A DNA stretch of 64,000 bases from Euglena gracilis (GCA_039621445.1 CP154956.1:75616192-75680191); one strand, 5' to 3'. Positions 34,792 through 44,820 are shown, numbered from the stretch's first letter. Notes: generated from the sequence alone by a model not told the origin. Translations and numbers: made by a program.

Positions 34792-34973
34792 CCCCCCCCT
34801 TAATTGAGCATTTGGGTCCAGGGAAATTTTTTTTTCATGCGCCGAAGGCGTCGAAAAAAAATTTTGCCCGCTTTCTAAAGGAATTTTTGACCCCCCCTTA
34901 TTTGACCCCCCCCTTATTTGAGCATTTGGGGGGTCCGTTGGCCCGTGGGTGTGCTCAAATAAAGGGGGGGGGG
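34792..34973 (-). mobile_element. 182-bp deletion derivative of the giant element (TSD TA)
   Basis: TA at 34790-34791 and 34974-34975. The flanks CCCCTTGG|TA and TA|ACACAAAGG rejoin to text seen intact at 18927 and 39990. In reverse orientation its sequence is the first 70 or so bp of the giant element (TTTATTTGAGCACACCCACG, AACGGACCCCCC) joined to its last 120 or so bp (AAATTCCTTTAGAAAG, CGCCTTCGGCGCATG, CAAATGCTCAATTAAG). Confidence 0.85.
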
Positions 34974-34991
34974 TAACACAAAGGATTTTGT

Positions 34992-35818
34992 GGGGGAGCA
35001 CGCCGTCGTCCAGCCGTCGGCCAGCCGTCGGCCGACTACACAATACTTGGGACTATACAGCCGTGTGACTCACAGGAAAATGACCCGAGCCGCAGCCTTG
35101 CAATGCAGAAACAATCTCGCCGTCAATCTCCCTTCAAGGTCATGTTCATCGTTGGTGGAGGCTGCATTTTTGCCCATTTGAAGTCATTTTTCGTCAATTT
35201 CTGTCAATTTTGCCAAATTTGGACTTTTTTGACCAATTTTGACCATTTTAGCCCATTTTTGGGTCATTCTATAGTCATTGTGAAGAATTTTTGCTTACAA
35301 ATTATTCGAACGACTAAAAATTGCTCAGCCGGTGTCCCATTTTTAACGAACCGGCAAAATTAGGAGTTTGCTCCTCAAAATCAAGAATTACCCACAAAAT
35401 TAGGAATTTGCTTCTCAAGATTCGGAACCAAAACATCAAATAAGACATATGCCAACCAAAATTTGGACATCCCCACCAAAAATAGGCATTTGTTGTTGAG
35501 GATTAGGAACCTTTTTATGAATTAGGAATTTGCCACTCCAAATCAGGCATTGGAACACCAAATTTGGGATTCCAGTCAAATTTCAATACTTTCACACCCA
35601 AAATTGGGCATTTTCCACTCAAAGTTAGGAATTTATACATGAAATAAAGAATTTGCTCCTCAAAATTAGGAATTGGCACACTAAATTAGGAATTTGCCTC
35701 TGAAAATTCCGAACTGGCACACCAAATTAGGCATCACTACTACACAAAGTCAGCTAAACAAAATGGCCCGGCTTCCGTCACGCCGTCGGCCAGCCGTCGG
35801 ACAGCCGTGTGCTCCCCC
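34992..35818 (+). mobile_element. Element K, 827 bp, TSD TGT
   Basis: Inserted in an F header: ATTTTGT before and TGTTATTT after, with intact headers reading ATTTTGTTATTT. Ends are GGGGGAGCAC and GTGCTCCCCC, followed inside by inverted CAGCCGTCGGCC words. The interior 35340-35740 is a loose array of AATTAGGAATTTGC-type units; no coding frame is seen. Confidence 0.7.
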
Positions 35819-36029
35819 TGTTATTTGGGGCCCGAACAGCTGAACAACAATAAGGATTTGCCCCCCAAAACGACTTGGAAGCACAAGGGATTTTGTTATT
35901 TTGGGGCCCTCCTGACAAACAAAAGGGATTTGCCCCCCAAAACAACTAGGAAACAAATGGGGTTTGCCCCCCAAAACGACTTGGAAACACAAGGGATTTG
36001 CCAGTGCCAAACGGTAGACTGGGGGGGGG

Positions 36030-36175
36030 GGGTAGTGGGTAGTCGGCCGATTAGTCGGCCGACTACCCAATTGGTCGGCCGACTAGTCGGCAGACTAATT
36101 GGTCGGCCGACTAGTCGGCGGACCAAATGGGTAGTCGGCCGACTAGTCGGCCGACTACCCACTCTAATGTACTTA
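36030..36175. repeat. TCGGCCGACTA palindrome array
   Basis: Tandem, mostly self-complementary units GTAGTCGGCCGACTAC and GGTCGGCCGACTAGTCGG. Related short arrays lie at 36893-36928, 38525-38620 and 55500-55610. Confidence 0.9.
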
Positions 36176-37063
36176 CGGGTCAAAACCGCCGACTTTTAAG
36201 CCCCCCCCCCTGGGAATTTTTTTTGTCTAAATCACCTCAACACCAGTCAGAACCCACCCAAATGGTTCCAGAACCCCCCAATCGGGGGTGAATCTGCAAA
36301 AAAATTGGGGGGAAATGTCCATTTTGGGCCACTTTTGACAAAAGAACACCTCTCCCCATTGGATTTTCAATATAAGTCAAAATTTGCACAAAAAAAGGTC
36401 TTATCCATCCAAGTCTATTGCCAACATGGAAGGGATTTTGTTATTTGAGGGGGGGGGGGGGGGGGGGGGGCGGAGCCCCCCCCCCGCCTATGCCAAAGTG
36501 AGCCACAAAAACGACTTAGCCCCCGATGTATGTTGCCAACACAGAAGGGATTTTGTTATTTGAGGCTCGGATTGGGGTGGAGGGGGGAGTTTTCTGCCTC
36601 TCGTGATGCAGAATGCTTGCATTTCTAAAGGATTTTCATGTAATCCCTGTTTCATCATTGGTTTTTTACCCCTCCGGACCCCCGTCAAGGGCCCACCCCC
36701 CACTGACCAAAGATTTCCATCTGGGGGTGTTTATTTAGGCGTAAGACACTTATTTGGACCCCCGGACCATTTTCGGGTGATTTGGGCCCGCCACAGACCA
36801 TTTTATGACCGCCGACTAGCCACCAACTAGTTTGCATTGTATTTTCTTCAAGGGGGGGGGTGCTTAAAAGTCGGCGGTTTGGACCTGTTAGTACATTAGA
36901 GTGGGTAGTCGGCGGACTAGTCGGCCCATAGCTGGCGTTTTTTTTTGTTTTTTTTAAAAAACGTTTTTTTTTGTTTTTTTATTAAAAAAAACAGGCAAAA
37001 AAAACGGCAAAAAAAACAAAGGGGAAAATGATGGTCCAAATTTTGCCTTTGATCGCAAGCATA

Positions 37064-37269
37064 CCATGCCCCCCCCCATTGTGTACCCCCCCCCCATTGT
37101 GTACCCCCTGGGGGGGGAGGTACATAATGGGGGGGGGTAGCACCACCTTCTCCCATGTCCCGCCAAAGAAAAACTTGCCCCCCCCCCATTGTGTACCTCC
37201 CCCCCATTATGTACCTCCTGCCCGGTTTTGGCCTCCCGGGGGGAGGTACATAAAGGGGGGGGGGCATGG
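37064..37269 (+). mobile_element. PolyC-capped foldback element, CATTATGTACC type, copy 1
   Basis: TA, then CCATGCCCCCCCC at the left and GGGGGGGGCATGG, then TA at the right. The interior repeats CCCCATTGTGTACC and GGTACATAATGGGG around GTCCCGCCAAAGAAAAAC. It interrupts an H-element fragment at GATCGCAAGCA. Confidence 0.75.
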
Positions 37270-37678
37270 TAATGGGGGGATGGTAGCTCACTGTCATAAC
37301 ACTTTTTCTAAAGAATTTCCCAAAAAAAATGCTCAAAAATCGACGTTTTTGGGACGTTTTCAAAAAGTGATATTTGGCAAATGTGCTGAAAATTGACCAT
37401 TTATTGCGAACATCCAAAAAGTTGCCAAAAATGACCCCTTTTGGGCTGTTCGGTCGGGTCTAGGAATGGGACCTGGGTACCCCCCCCATTGTGTACCTCC
37501 CCCCCATTATGTACCTCCCCCCCAATTTCGGCCTCCTGGGGGGAGGTACATAATGGGGGGGGGATGGTAAGGGGGTGATATATTCATTAAAATTGACAAA
37601 AATCCTTTCAAAATTTCAGATTTCTTCAAAGAGTTCCAACTGGCGTTGAAAGTTTTTCACACCAGAATCTCGAGGGTG

Positions 37679-37679
37679 T

Positions 37680-37712
<33 letters not shown>

Positions 37713-37735
37713 CACATATATAGGTATGTATGTAT
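37679..37735 (+). repeat. (TACA)n/(TATA) microsatellite
   Basis: Perfect ACAT tetramers passing into TATATACACATATATAGG. Confidence 0.9.
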
Positions 37736-37902
37736 ATACCATGCCCCCCCCTTTACTGTTCCCCCCCCTGACTGTTCCCATTGGGGGGACGGGAACCGTA
37801 CAGTGTCATAGCACTTTTTGTAAAGGATTCTTGGAACACAAGGTAAAAAGGGATTTTTTTGGTCGGTTTTAGGTGCTTTCCATCCCACCAAAATCCAACC
37901 TA

Positions 37903-38102
37903 CCATGCCCCCCCCCTTTATGTACCTCCCCCCGGGAGGCCAAAACCGGGTAGGAGGTACATAATGGGGGGGAGGTACACAATGGGGGGGGCAAGTTTTT
38001 CTTTGGCGGGACATGGGAGAAGGTGGTGCTACCCCCCCCATTATGTACCTCCCCCCCCAGGGGGTACACAATGGGGGGGGTACACAATGGGGGGGGGCAT
38101 GG
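37903..38102 (-). mobile_element. PolyC-capped foldback element, CATTATGTACC type, copy 2
   Basis: Inverted copy of 37064-37269 with the same ends and flanking TA (37901-37902, 38103-38104). Its right TA is shared with the left TA of the 422-bp element, so the two insertions abut. Confidence 0.75.
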
Positions 38103-38524
38103 TAGCTGGCGTTTTTTTTTGTTTTTTTTAAAAAAACTTTTTTTTTGTTTTTTATTAAAAAAAACGGGCAAAGAAAACGGCAAAAAAAAACAAAGGGGAA
38201 AATGATGGTCCAAATTTTGCCTTTGATCGCAAGGGTGAACCAATCTTAGCTCAAATGACTTGAAAACCAATACTTTTGGAGGTCTTCAACAAGAATGGTC
38301 AAAATAGGGCATTTTTCTGCCATTTTGGGATGTTTCAGCTTGAAACATCCCAAATTTGATGTCTTTCTCTGCCTGAGGATGGGCAAAAAAAAGCTAAAAT
38401 TAAAGGCAAAATTTTTTTTTGCTCTGGACCCTCAATGGCGTTTTTTTTGTTTTTTTAAAAAAACATGTTTTTTTTAAAAAAAACGTGTTTTTTTTTGACT
38501 TCGTTTTAAACAAAGTGCCAGCTA
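38103..38524 (+). mobile_element. Element H, 422 bp, copy 1
   Basis: Runs from TAGCTGGC to GCCAGCTA, so the flanking TA plus GCTGGC ends are symmetrical. The interior has A/T runs, GATGGTCCAAATTTTGCC, CTTGAAACATCCC and CGTTTTAAACAAAG. It is matched by an inverted copy of equal length at 42357-42778. Confidence 0.8.
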
Positions 38525-38659
38525 TGCGTCGGCCGACTACCCACTACCCCCCCCCCCTGTCTCGCCGACTAGCTACCGACCAGGCCTAGTCGGCCGACCA
38601 ATTGGGTAGTCGGCCGACTACGCCTTCCCCCCCCCCCCCAAGTCTACCGCCTTGCGCCG

Positions 38660-41040
38660 GATATGCCCGCCGAAACGACGTGGAAACACAAGCGATTTGC
38701 CCCCCAAATCGACTTGGAAACACAAGGGACTTGCCCCCCCATGGTAACACAAAGGATTTTGTTATTTTGGGGCCCTACTGTTGAACAACAAAAGGGATTT
38801 GCCCCCAAAACTACTTGGACACACAAGGGATTTGCCCCCCAAAACTACTTGGATACACAAGGGATTTGCCCCTCAAAACAACTTGGAAACACAAGGGATT
38901 TGCCCCTCAAAACGACTTTGAAACACAAAGGATTTGCCCCTCAAAACGACTTGGAAACTCAGGGCCCCCCGCAAAATAACTTGGAAACACAAGGGAATTG
39001 CCCCCAGGGATTTTGTTATTTTGAGGCCCTCGAGCAGCTGAACAACAAAAGGGATTTGCCGCTCAGAACGAATTGGAAACACAAGGGATTTGCCGCCCAG
39101 AACGAATTGGAAACACAAGGGGTTTGCCCCCCAAAACGACTTGGAAACACAAAGGGTTTGCCCCCCAAAACGACTTGGAAACAAAAGGGATTTGCCCCGC
39201 AAAATGACTGGGAAACACAAGCGATAACACACACATTGTGTTATTTTGGGGCCCTCGAACAGTTGAACAACAATAGGGATTTGCCCCCCAAAAACGACTT
39301 GGAAACACAAGGGATTTGCCCCCCAAAACGACTTGGAAACACAAGGGATTTTGTTATTTTGGGGCCCTCGAGCTGTTGGACAAGAAAAGGGATTTGCCCC
39401 CCGGAACAACTTGGATACACAAGGGATTTGCCCGCCAAAACGACCTGGAAACGCAAGCAATTTTGTTATTTTGGGACCCTTGAACAGTTGAACAACAAAA
39501 GGGATTTGCCCCCCAAAAACGACTTGGAAACACAGGGTCCCCCGCAAAACAACTTGGAAACACAAGGGATTTGCCCCCACGGGTTTTGTTATTTTGAAGC
39601 CCTCGATCAGTTGAACAACAAAAGGGATTTGCCCCCCAGAACGAATTGGAAACACAAGGGATTTGCCCCCCAAAACGACTTGGAAACACAAGGAATTTTG
39701 TTATTTTGAGGCCCTCGAGCAGTTGGACAAGAAAAGGGATTTGCCCCCCAAAACGACGTGGAAACACAAGGGGTTTGCCCCCCCTTGGGAACACAAAGGA
39801 TTTTGTTATTTTGGGGCCCTCCTGTTGAACAACAAAAGGGATTTGCCCCCCAAAACAACTAGGAAACAAATGGGGTTTGCTCCCCCAAACAACATGGAAA
39901 CACAAGGGATTTGCCCGCCGAAACGACGTGGAAACACAAGCGATTTGCCCCCCAAATCGACGTGGAAACACAAGGGATTTGCTACCCCTTGGTAACACAA
40001 AGGATTTTGTTATTTTGGGCCCTCCTGTTGAACAACAAAAGGGATTTGCCCCCCCCCCCAAACTACTTGGATACACAAGGGATTTGCCCCCCAAACTACT
40101 TGGAAACACAAGGGATTTGCCCCTCAAAACGACTTTGAAACACAAAGGATTTGCCCCTCAATACGACTTGGAAACACAAAGGATTTGTCCCACAAAACGA
40201 CTTGGGAACTCAGGGGCCCCCACAAAATAACTTGGAAACAGGGAATTGCCACCAGGGATTTTGTTATTTTGAGGCCCTCGAGCAGCTGAACAACAAAAGG
40301 GATTTGCCGCTCAGAACGAATTGGAAACACAAGGGGTTTGCCCCCCAAAACGACTTGGAAACACAAAGGGTTTGCCCCCCCCCAAACGACTTGGAAACAA
40401 AAGGGATTTGTCCCCCAAAACGACTTGGAAACACAAGGGACTTGCCCCGCAAAATAGCTGGGAAACACAAGGGATTATGTTATTTTTGGGGCCCTCGAAC
40501 AGTTGAACAACAATAGGGATTTGACCCCCAAAACAACTTGGAAACACAAGGGATTTGCCCCCCAAAACGACTTGGAAACACAAGGAATTTTGCTATTTTG
40601 AGGCCCTCGAGCAGTTGAACAACAAAAGGGATTTGCCCCCCGGAACGACTTGGATACACAAGGGATTTGCCCGCCAAAACGACGTGGAAACACAAGCAAT
40701 TTTGTTATTTTGGGGCCCTTGAACACTTGAACAACAAAAGGGATTTGCCCCCCAAAAACGACTTGGAAACACAAGGGCCTCCGCAAAACAACTTGGAAAC
40801 ACAAGGGATTTGCCCCCACGGGTTTTGTTACTTTGAGGCCCTCGAGCAGTTGAACAACAAAAGGGATTTGCCCCCCAAAACGACTTGGAAACACATGGGA
40901 TTTTGTTATCGGGGCCCTCGAGCAGCGAACAACAAAAGGGATTTGCCCCCCAAAACAACTTGGAAATACAAGGGATTTGCCCCCCAAAACGACTTGGAAA
41001 CACAAGGGATTTTGTTATTCTGGGGCCCTCGAGCAGTTGG
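38660..41040 (+). repeat. Array F, block 3
   Basis: The longest uninterrupted part of array F. It contains the intact sites that serve as empty-site references for the giant element (AAAACTACTTGG at 38810), the 182-bp derivative and J. It ends abruptly at GAGCAGTTGGACACC, where unrelated sequence containing a retrotransposon remnant begins. Confidence 0.9.
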
Positions 41041-41187
41041 ACACCTCGCCTGATGTCTCCGCCACTGCTCCCCAAGCTAGCTGGTGGGCCAGTTCCCTTG
41101 CCAACGTGAGACTCAACGTTTGCTATACAGTGGCCTCTGACGAACGTATGTTTGGGCTAATACGGTACGGAGGCACTTGGATATGAA

Positions 41188-41919
41188 TCATGCCGCTCTC
41201 TCCCCCATTCCTCCAAAGCAATCCACCACGAATGGGATGAACGTCCATCCCGGACGTTCGCAGCCACCTGCATATTTGCGCTCTTTCTCGCCCTGCAATT
41301 CGGGCCACCGTGCCAAGGCATCCACTGTGGAGACCGGATTTGCCGGCTGCAACGGGTGGCGGACTGTGACATCCACTGCCGCAGGTCCGTCCACATCGAA
41401 TCTGGTGATGAAGACGTCCCCAGGCCTCGTCCGGTTGTCTGCCACCTTCTCGTCAAGCCATGAATCCGGCCCTTCTCGGTCCAAGGCGAACGTCTGAAGG
41501 GCACCATGCCGCCGCAAAGTATTATTTTTAGGGCAGCAGACAAGGTGACATCCTCCAACATCCATTTGTTGGCGGCAGCGGGGGCATTCAGGCAAGGAGC
41601 CATCCGTCGTTGTCGGGCATATTTGGCACCCCAAGGACCATTGAGTCAGTGCTCTGAATTCTGCCGGTGGGTTGAGGGTTTTCAGGGGAGAAGAGGGGTT
41701 GACCGCTGCCCAGGCCATGGCGTGCGGCCTCCGCTGGCATGCGAAACGGACGGTGTCATTTCCTACAAGGCCTCCTAAAAGCAGGTCTGCCCAGACCTTG
41801 ACGACCTTATCCGTCCACCACTTTTGTTTCACCATTGTGGGAGACAAGAAACTCTCTTTGCTTGGGTCCGTTCGGAGGCCACCAAATCCATCGACCAGTA
41901 GCACTAGTAGCACTAGCAC
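41188..41919 (-). CDS. 3' part of a non-LTR retrotransposon ORF
   Basis: Open for 243 codons on the minus strand. It shows a Cys-rich cluster CPRCRQQMDVGGCHLVCC, then RHGALQTF, then RPGDVFI and AAVDVTVRHPL, then ERKYAGGC and FIPFVVDCFGG. This order (zinc cluster, PGD...DVTV, K-x-x-KY, F-x-P-x-V...FG) fits the C-terminal endonuclease-like domain that follows reverse transcriptase in some non-LTR elements. The polymerase core is not in the window, so this is a 5'-truncated copy. The first 30 or so residues are Leu-rich and may lie outside the original frame. Confidence 0.6.
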   Translation of the reverse strand: MLVLLVLLVDGFGGLRTDPSKESFLSPTMVKQKWWTDKVVKVWADLLLGGLVGNDTVRFACQRRPHAMAWAAVNPSSPLKTLNPPAEFRALTQWSLGCQICPTTTDGSLPECPRCRQQMDVGGCHLVCCPKNNTLRRHGALQTFALDREGPDSWLDEKVADNRTRPGDVFITRFDVDGPAAVDVTVRHPLQPANPVSTVDALARWPELQGEKERKYAGGCERPGWTFIPFVVDCFGGMGERAA

Positions 41920-42356
41920 TGCCGTTTCGTGGGGGATATCCAGAATACCACGACGGGTAGCACAGCTTCACCCAGACGGTGCCCCGGGCCCAGGGTGTCA
42001 TCTCTTTTGGCCCTCGCCACAAGAGGAACCCCCGTGACTTCATATGCCGCCACTGGATTTGAGCAATGCCTACTGGATTTGAGCATTTCCTTCCTCCGGT
42101 GCATTTATTGACGAAAACAACTTCCGCACAAGCCCAGGTTTTCGGCGTTGCAAATCCGATTTGGAACTGCGGAAATAAAACGTTGAGTGTAATCCATTTG
42201 CGGGTTTCATGTACTCACGGGATTTCATAAGCTTGAGGGGGACAGCCAGTCAGCTCAAATCCAGCCAGCAGCCAAAATCGGGGCCAGCCAGCTGGCCGCG
42301 GGGTGGGCTGCTGGCTGAAATCGCGTGAATCAGCCAACTGGATGCCAACTCACCCA
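41920..42356. other. Junction region upstream of retroelement remnant
   Basis: Minus-strand frames at 41913-42104 continue coding-like text in another frame, suggesting a frameshifted upstream part of the retroelement. From 42240 the DNA is low-complexity CAGCCAGC-rich text. Nothing else is recognised. Confidence 0.35.
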
Positions 42357-42778
42357 TAGCTGGCACTTCGTTTAAAACGAAGTCAAAAAAAACACGTTTT
42401 TTTAAAAAAAAAACATGTTTTTTTAAAAAAAACAAAAAAAACGCCATTGAGGGTCCAGGGCAAAAAAAATTTTTGCCTTTAATTGTAGCTTTTTTTTGCC
42501 CATCCTCAGGCAGAGAAAGACACCAAATTTGGGATGTTTCAAGCTGAAACATCCCAAAATGGCAGAAAAATGCCCTATTTTGACCATTCTTGTTGAAGAC
42601 CTCCGAAAGTATTGGTTTTCAAGTCATTTAAGCTAAGAATGGTTCACCCTTGCGATCAAAGGCAAAATTTGGACCATCATTTTCCCCTTTGTTTTTTTTG
42701 CCGTTTTTTTGCCTGTTTTTTTTAATAAAAAACAAAAAAAAACGTTTTTTTTAAAAAAAACAAAAAAAACGCCAGCTA
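42357..42778 (-). mobile_element. Element H, 422 bp, copy 2
   Basis: Inverted, near-identical counterpart of 38103-38524 with the same TAGCTGGC...GCCAGCTA ends. A fragment of the same element lies at 36929-37056; weaker relatives with A-run/T-run pairs occur at 49440-49510, 60860-60940 and 61490-61565. Confidence 0.8.
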
Positions 42779-42829
42779 TGAACTCACCTATCCCTGCATC
42801 TTTCTTTCTCACAGTTTCCTCGCCCTCAA

Positions 42830-42960
42830 TTGCACACACAAGGCGAATTTGTTATTTTGGGCTGGGGCTTCCGGGAGGGGGGGGGGCGGCAATCCCCCCC
42901 GGAGGAGGCCGTAGGCCGACTAAGTTCATTAGGGTGCGAGTTCTGGCAATCCTTTTTCCT
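42830..42960 (+). repeat. Dispersed repeat Q, copy 1
   Basis: CACACACAAGGCGAATTTGT with TTATTTTGGG, a G-run, then GGAGGAGGCCGTAGGCCGAC and TAAGTTCATTAGGG. The TTATTTTGGG part is the same core as the array F header. Confidence 0.8.
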
Positions 42961-43457
42961 TTTTTTTGAATATGGGACGTTTTTTGACAGTTTCAAGGTT
43001 ATTTCCATGTTTTTCCATGCATTTTGAGTCAAATTTACCGAAACAAATTTTCGGGCGGGGGGCTTATTTTTCAAAATGCGGGTCGGGCCGACCTAGCAGG
43101 CTTGACCCCCAATGGTCGATAAGCCATAGCCATGGTCGCCCCAACCTCCGAGATCGTCATAGCCAATCATCTGCACAGAGCCGGAGCCAGCAGGTCGTTT
43201 CCAGCCAGTCTTTTTTCCATCCAGAGGCTGGACCCCCCCCCCCCCGACTCAAAACCCACCCAAATGCCTTCCAAAACCTCCATTTGGGGATCTATTTACC
43301 AGGGTTGGATAGTTAATCGAAAAACGGTTAATCGCTTGTGACCCCCCCAGTTAATCGATCGTTTGTGGGGAGGACAATTAACCATGGTTAATCGAAAAAC
43401 GGTTAATCGCTTGTGGCCCCCCCAGTTAATCGACTTTTTTTTTTGCGGAAATCAAAG

Positions 43458-43541
43458 ATGTCTTGGGTTTGGGAACATTTCTCTACCCTTTGGGGACTTA
43501 GACACCGGGTGGGGGATGGACCTCGTTGTGTGGGTAATTGA
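43458..43541 (+). pseudogene. BED zinc-finger fragment
   Basis: From the ATG at 43458 the frame reads MSWVWEHFSTLWGL, later GPRCVGN, then TGA. The S-x-VW-x-HF pattern and the following Cys fit the start of a BED finger. The second Cys position is Asn and a stop follows; the continuation KRGNF is in another frame. BED fingers are the usual DNA-binding domain of hAT transposases. Confidence 0.5.
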
Positions 43542-43891
43542 AGTTCCCTTTTGGAAAAGAGGCAATTTTCAACTGCAACACCGAACATAACCCTTCGGAG
43601 GAGGGGTGGTAACTGTCATCAGATGAAAGAAGCTGTGACCCAGTGATTTGCGCAATCGCCTTAGTGATTGCTCCGTTGATGCGCTCATGTTTGTGCGAAT
43701 GAATTTACGCCAACTTGGCTATCTGACCCATTAGACTCGGCAACGGAGATCCGTGTGGTTTTCATTTTTTCGTTTGTTTGGCTCATGATCCATCCAATGA
43801 ATGAGAGTCTAAGCTCTGGTTTGGGGATGATGTTTTCAGGATAAATTAGGAATAACACACCCCAAATTAGGAATCACCCACCGCAAGTTAG

Positions 43892-44058
43892 GGAGGTTAG
43901 GCAGGGGTGGGGGGGGGGGTTGGGGGCTTCGCCCCTAAAGGAATTTCAATGGAGAAACTTCACCGGTGAAGTTCATCGGTGAAGTTCACCGCCATGTATT
44001 TCCAATGAAGAGGGGGGGGGGTCCCGCCCGAAAAACCCAAAGTCACCGCCTGATCTCC
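43892..44058 (+). mobile_element. Element M, copy 2 (TSD TAG)
   Basis: Ends GGAGGTTAGGCAGG and GCCTGATCTCC are shared with 17398-17802. The flanks CAAGT|TAG and TAG|GAATCACC rejoin to the local AAGTTAGGAATC repeat, a 3-bp duplication. It lies inside the hAT relic, so it is younger. Confidence 0.75.
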
Positions 44059-44399
44059 TAGGAATCACCCACACCAAATTAGGAATCGCCAACCTCAAAT
44101 TAGCCTGAAATTAGGAATCAGCCTCCAAAATTTGGCTGTCTCGAGAGCAAAAATTTGGTTCCAAAGTGGGACGCGGCACCAATTTGGCAAGGTGCACAAC
44201 ACTACTCAAGGGCAGGGACACTTTGAATTTTTTTGTGGCGATTAATCGAGATTAATCGAGGGAAAGGCACAGTTAATCGAAAATTGGTTAATCGCTTGTT
44301 GACCCCCAGTTAACCATGGTTAATCGCTTGACCCCAATAATAACAGTTAATTGCCCAACCCTGTATTTACAAACAATTTTGGGTAATATCTTCTCTTTG

Positions 44400-44530
44400 C
44401 GCCTGTTCTGTGAACCTGGCCATAGCGCCCCTCCCTCCAGAGGAGGCCGTAGGCCGACTGTGTTCATTAGGGAGCGTAACTCGGCCATCCTTGCCTTGCA
44501 CACACAAGGGGATTTTGTTATTTTGGGCGG
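44400..44530 (+). repeat. Dispersed repeat Q, copy 2
   Basis: Contains GAGGAGGCCGTAGGCCGACT, TTCATTAGGGAGCG, CGGCCATCCTTGCCTTGCAC and GGGGATTTTGTTATTTTGGG. The order is circularly shifted relative to copy 1, suggesting tandem origin. Confidence 0.75.
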
Positions 44531-44554
44531 GGGGGGGATCCGACGGCAGCAGCC

Positions 44555-44820
44555 CCCCCCCCCCCGGGGGGGGGGGCGAGCGGCCGCGGGGGGGGGGGGG
44601 GAGGGGGGTCCGAGGGCGGCCGCGGGGACGGCGCGCGTCCTATTTTCGGGTCCAAAATTTTTTGGCCATTTTCAGGCCATTTTTGATTTAAAAAAATGCT
44701 TTTTTCTTGGGCATGCGAGGCACAATGGGGGGGGTCGAGGGCCGCGCGGGGGCCGCGCGTGGGGGGGGGGGCAGGGGTCCCGGACCCCCCCCCAGAGGCG
44801 CGCCTCGCATCCTAAGTTCA
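44555..44820. mobile_element. GC-rich foldback element (GCGGCCGCG type)
   Basis: Polarised G-rich left part (GAGCGGCCGCGGGGG) and a C-rich right end (GACCCCCCCCCAGAGGCGCG), with CATTTTTGAT and A-run text between. Related pieces lie at 50205-50390 and 57510-57600, all sharing GCGCGGGCGGCCGCG-like cores. No duplication could be defined. Confidence 0.5.

Larger units (their letters stand above)
33625..36001 (+). repeat. Array F, block 2
   Basis: The continuation of block 1 after the giant insertion, with the same units and headers. It is interrupted by elements at 34792-34973 and 34992-35818, and ends at AAGGGATTTG where element J begins. Confidence 0.9.
36002..38660 (+). mobile_element. Composite element J splitting array F
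   Basis: Array F stops at AAGGGATTTGC and resumes at about ATATGCCCGCCGAAACGACG; an intact counterpart lies at 39904. Ends carry CAGTGCCAAACGGTAGACT on the left and AGTCTACCG on the right, each next to a long G or C run. Inside are TCGGCCGACTA palindromes, a long-armed inverted pair (CCCACTCTAATGTACTTACG at 36158 and its near complement at 36885), two 200-bp foldback elements and a 422-bp element. CAGTG ends hint at hAT, but the duplication is imperfect. Confidence 0.5.
43300..44363 (+). mobile_element. hAT-like element relic, 1064 bp
   Basis: Ends are CAGGGTTGG (43300) and CCAACCCTG (to 44363), flanked by TATTTAC on both sides (43293-43299, 44364-44370). Subterminal GTTAATCG words repeat at both ends. 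It contains a BED-finger fragment, AATTAGGAATC repeats and a nested M element. The CAGGG ends, 7-8-bp duplication and BED finger together indicate hAT; no transposase core remains. Confidence 0.7.

Noticed and set aside
38660-39709. 348-codon plus-strand ORF in array F block 3
   Set aside because: Periodic peptide (TTWKHKG, GFAPQNDLETQG) generated by the 34-bp units. The opposite strand is also open, and several frames shift at each C-run change.
17210-41040. CRISPR-like pattern of repeats and spacers in array F
   Set aside because: Units are contiguous with no unique spacers of constant size, no leader and no cas genes, and the DNA is eukaryotic.
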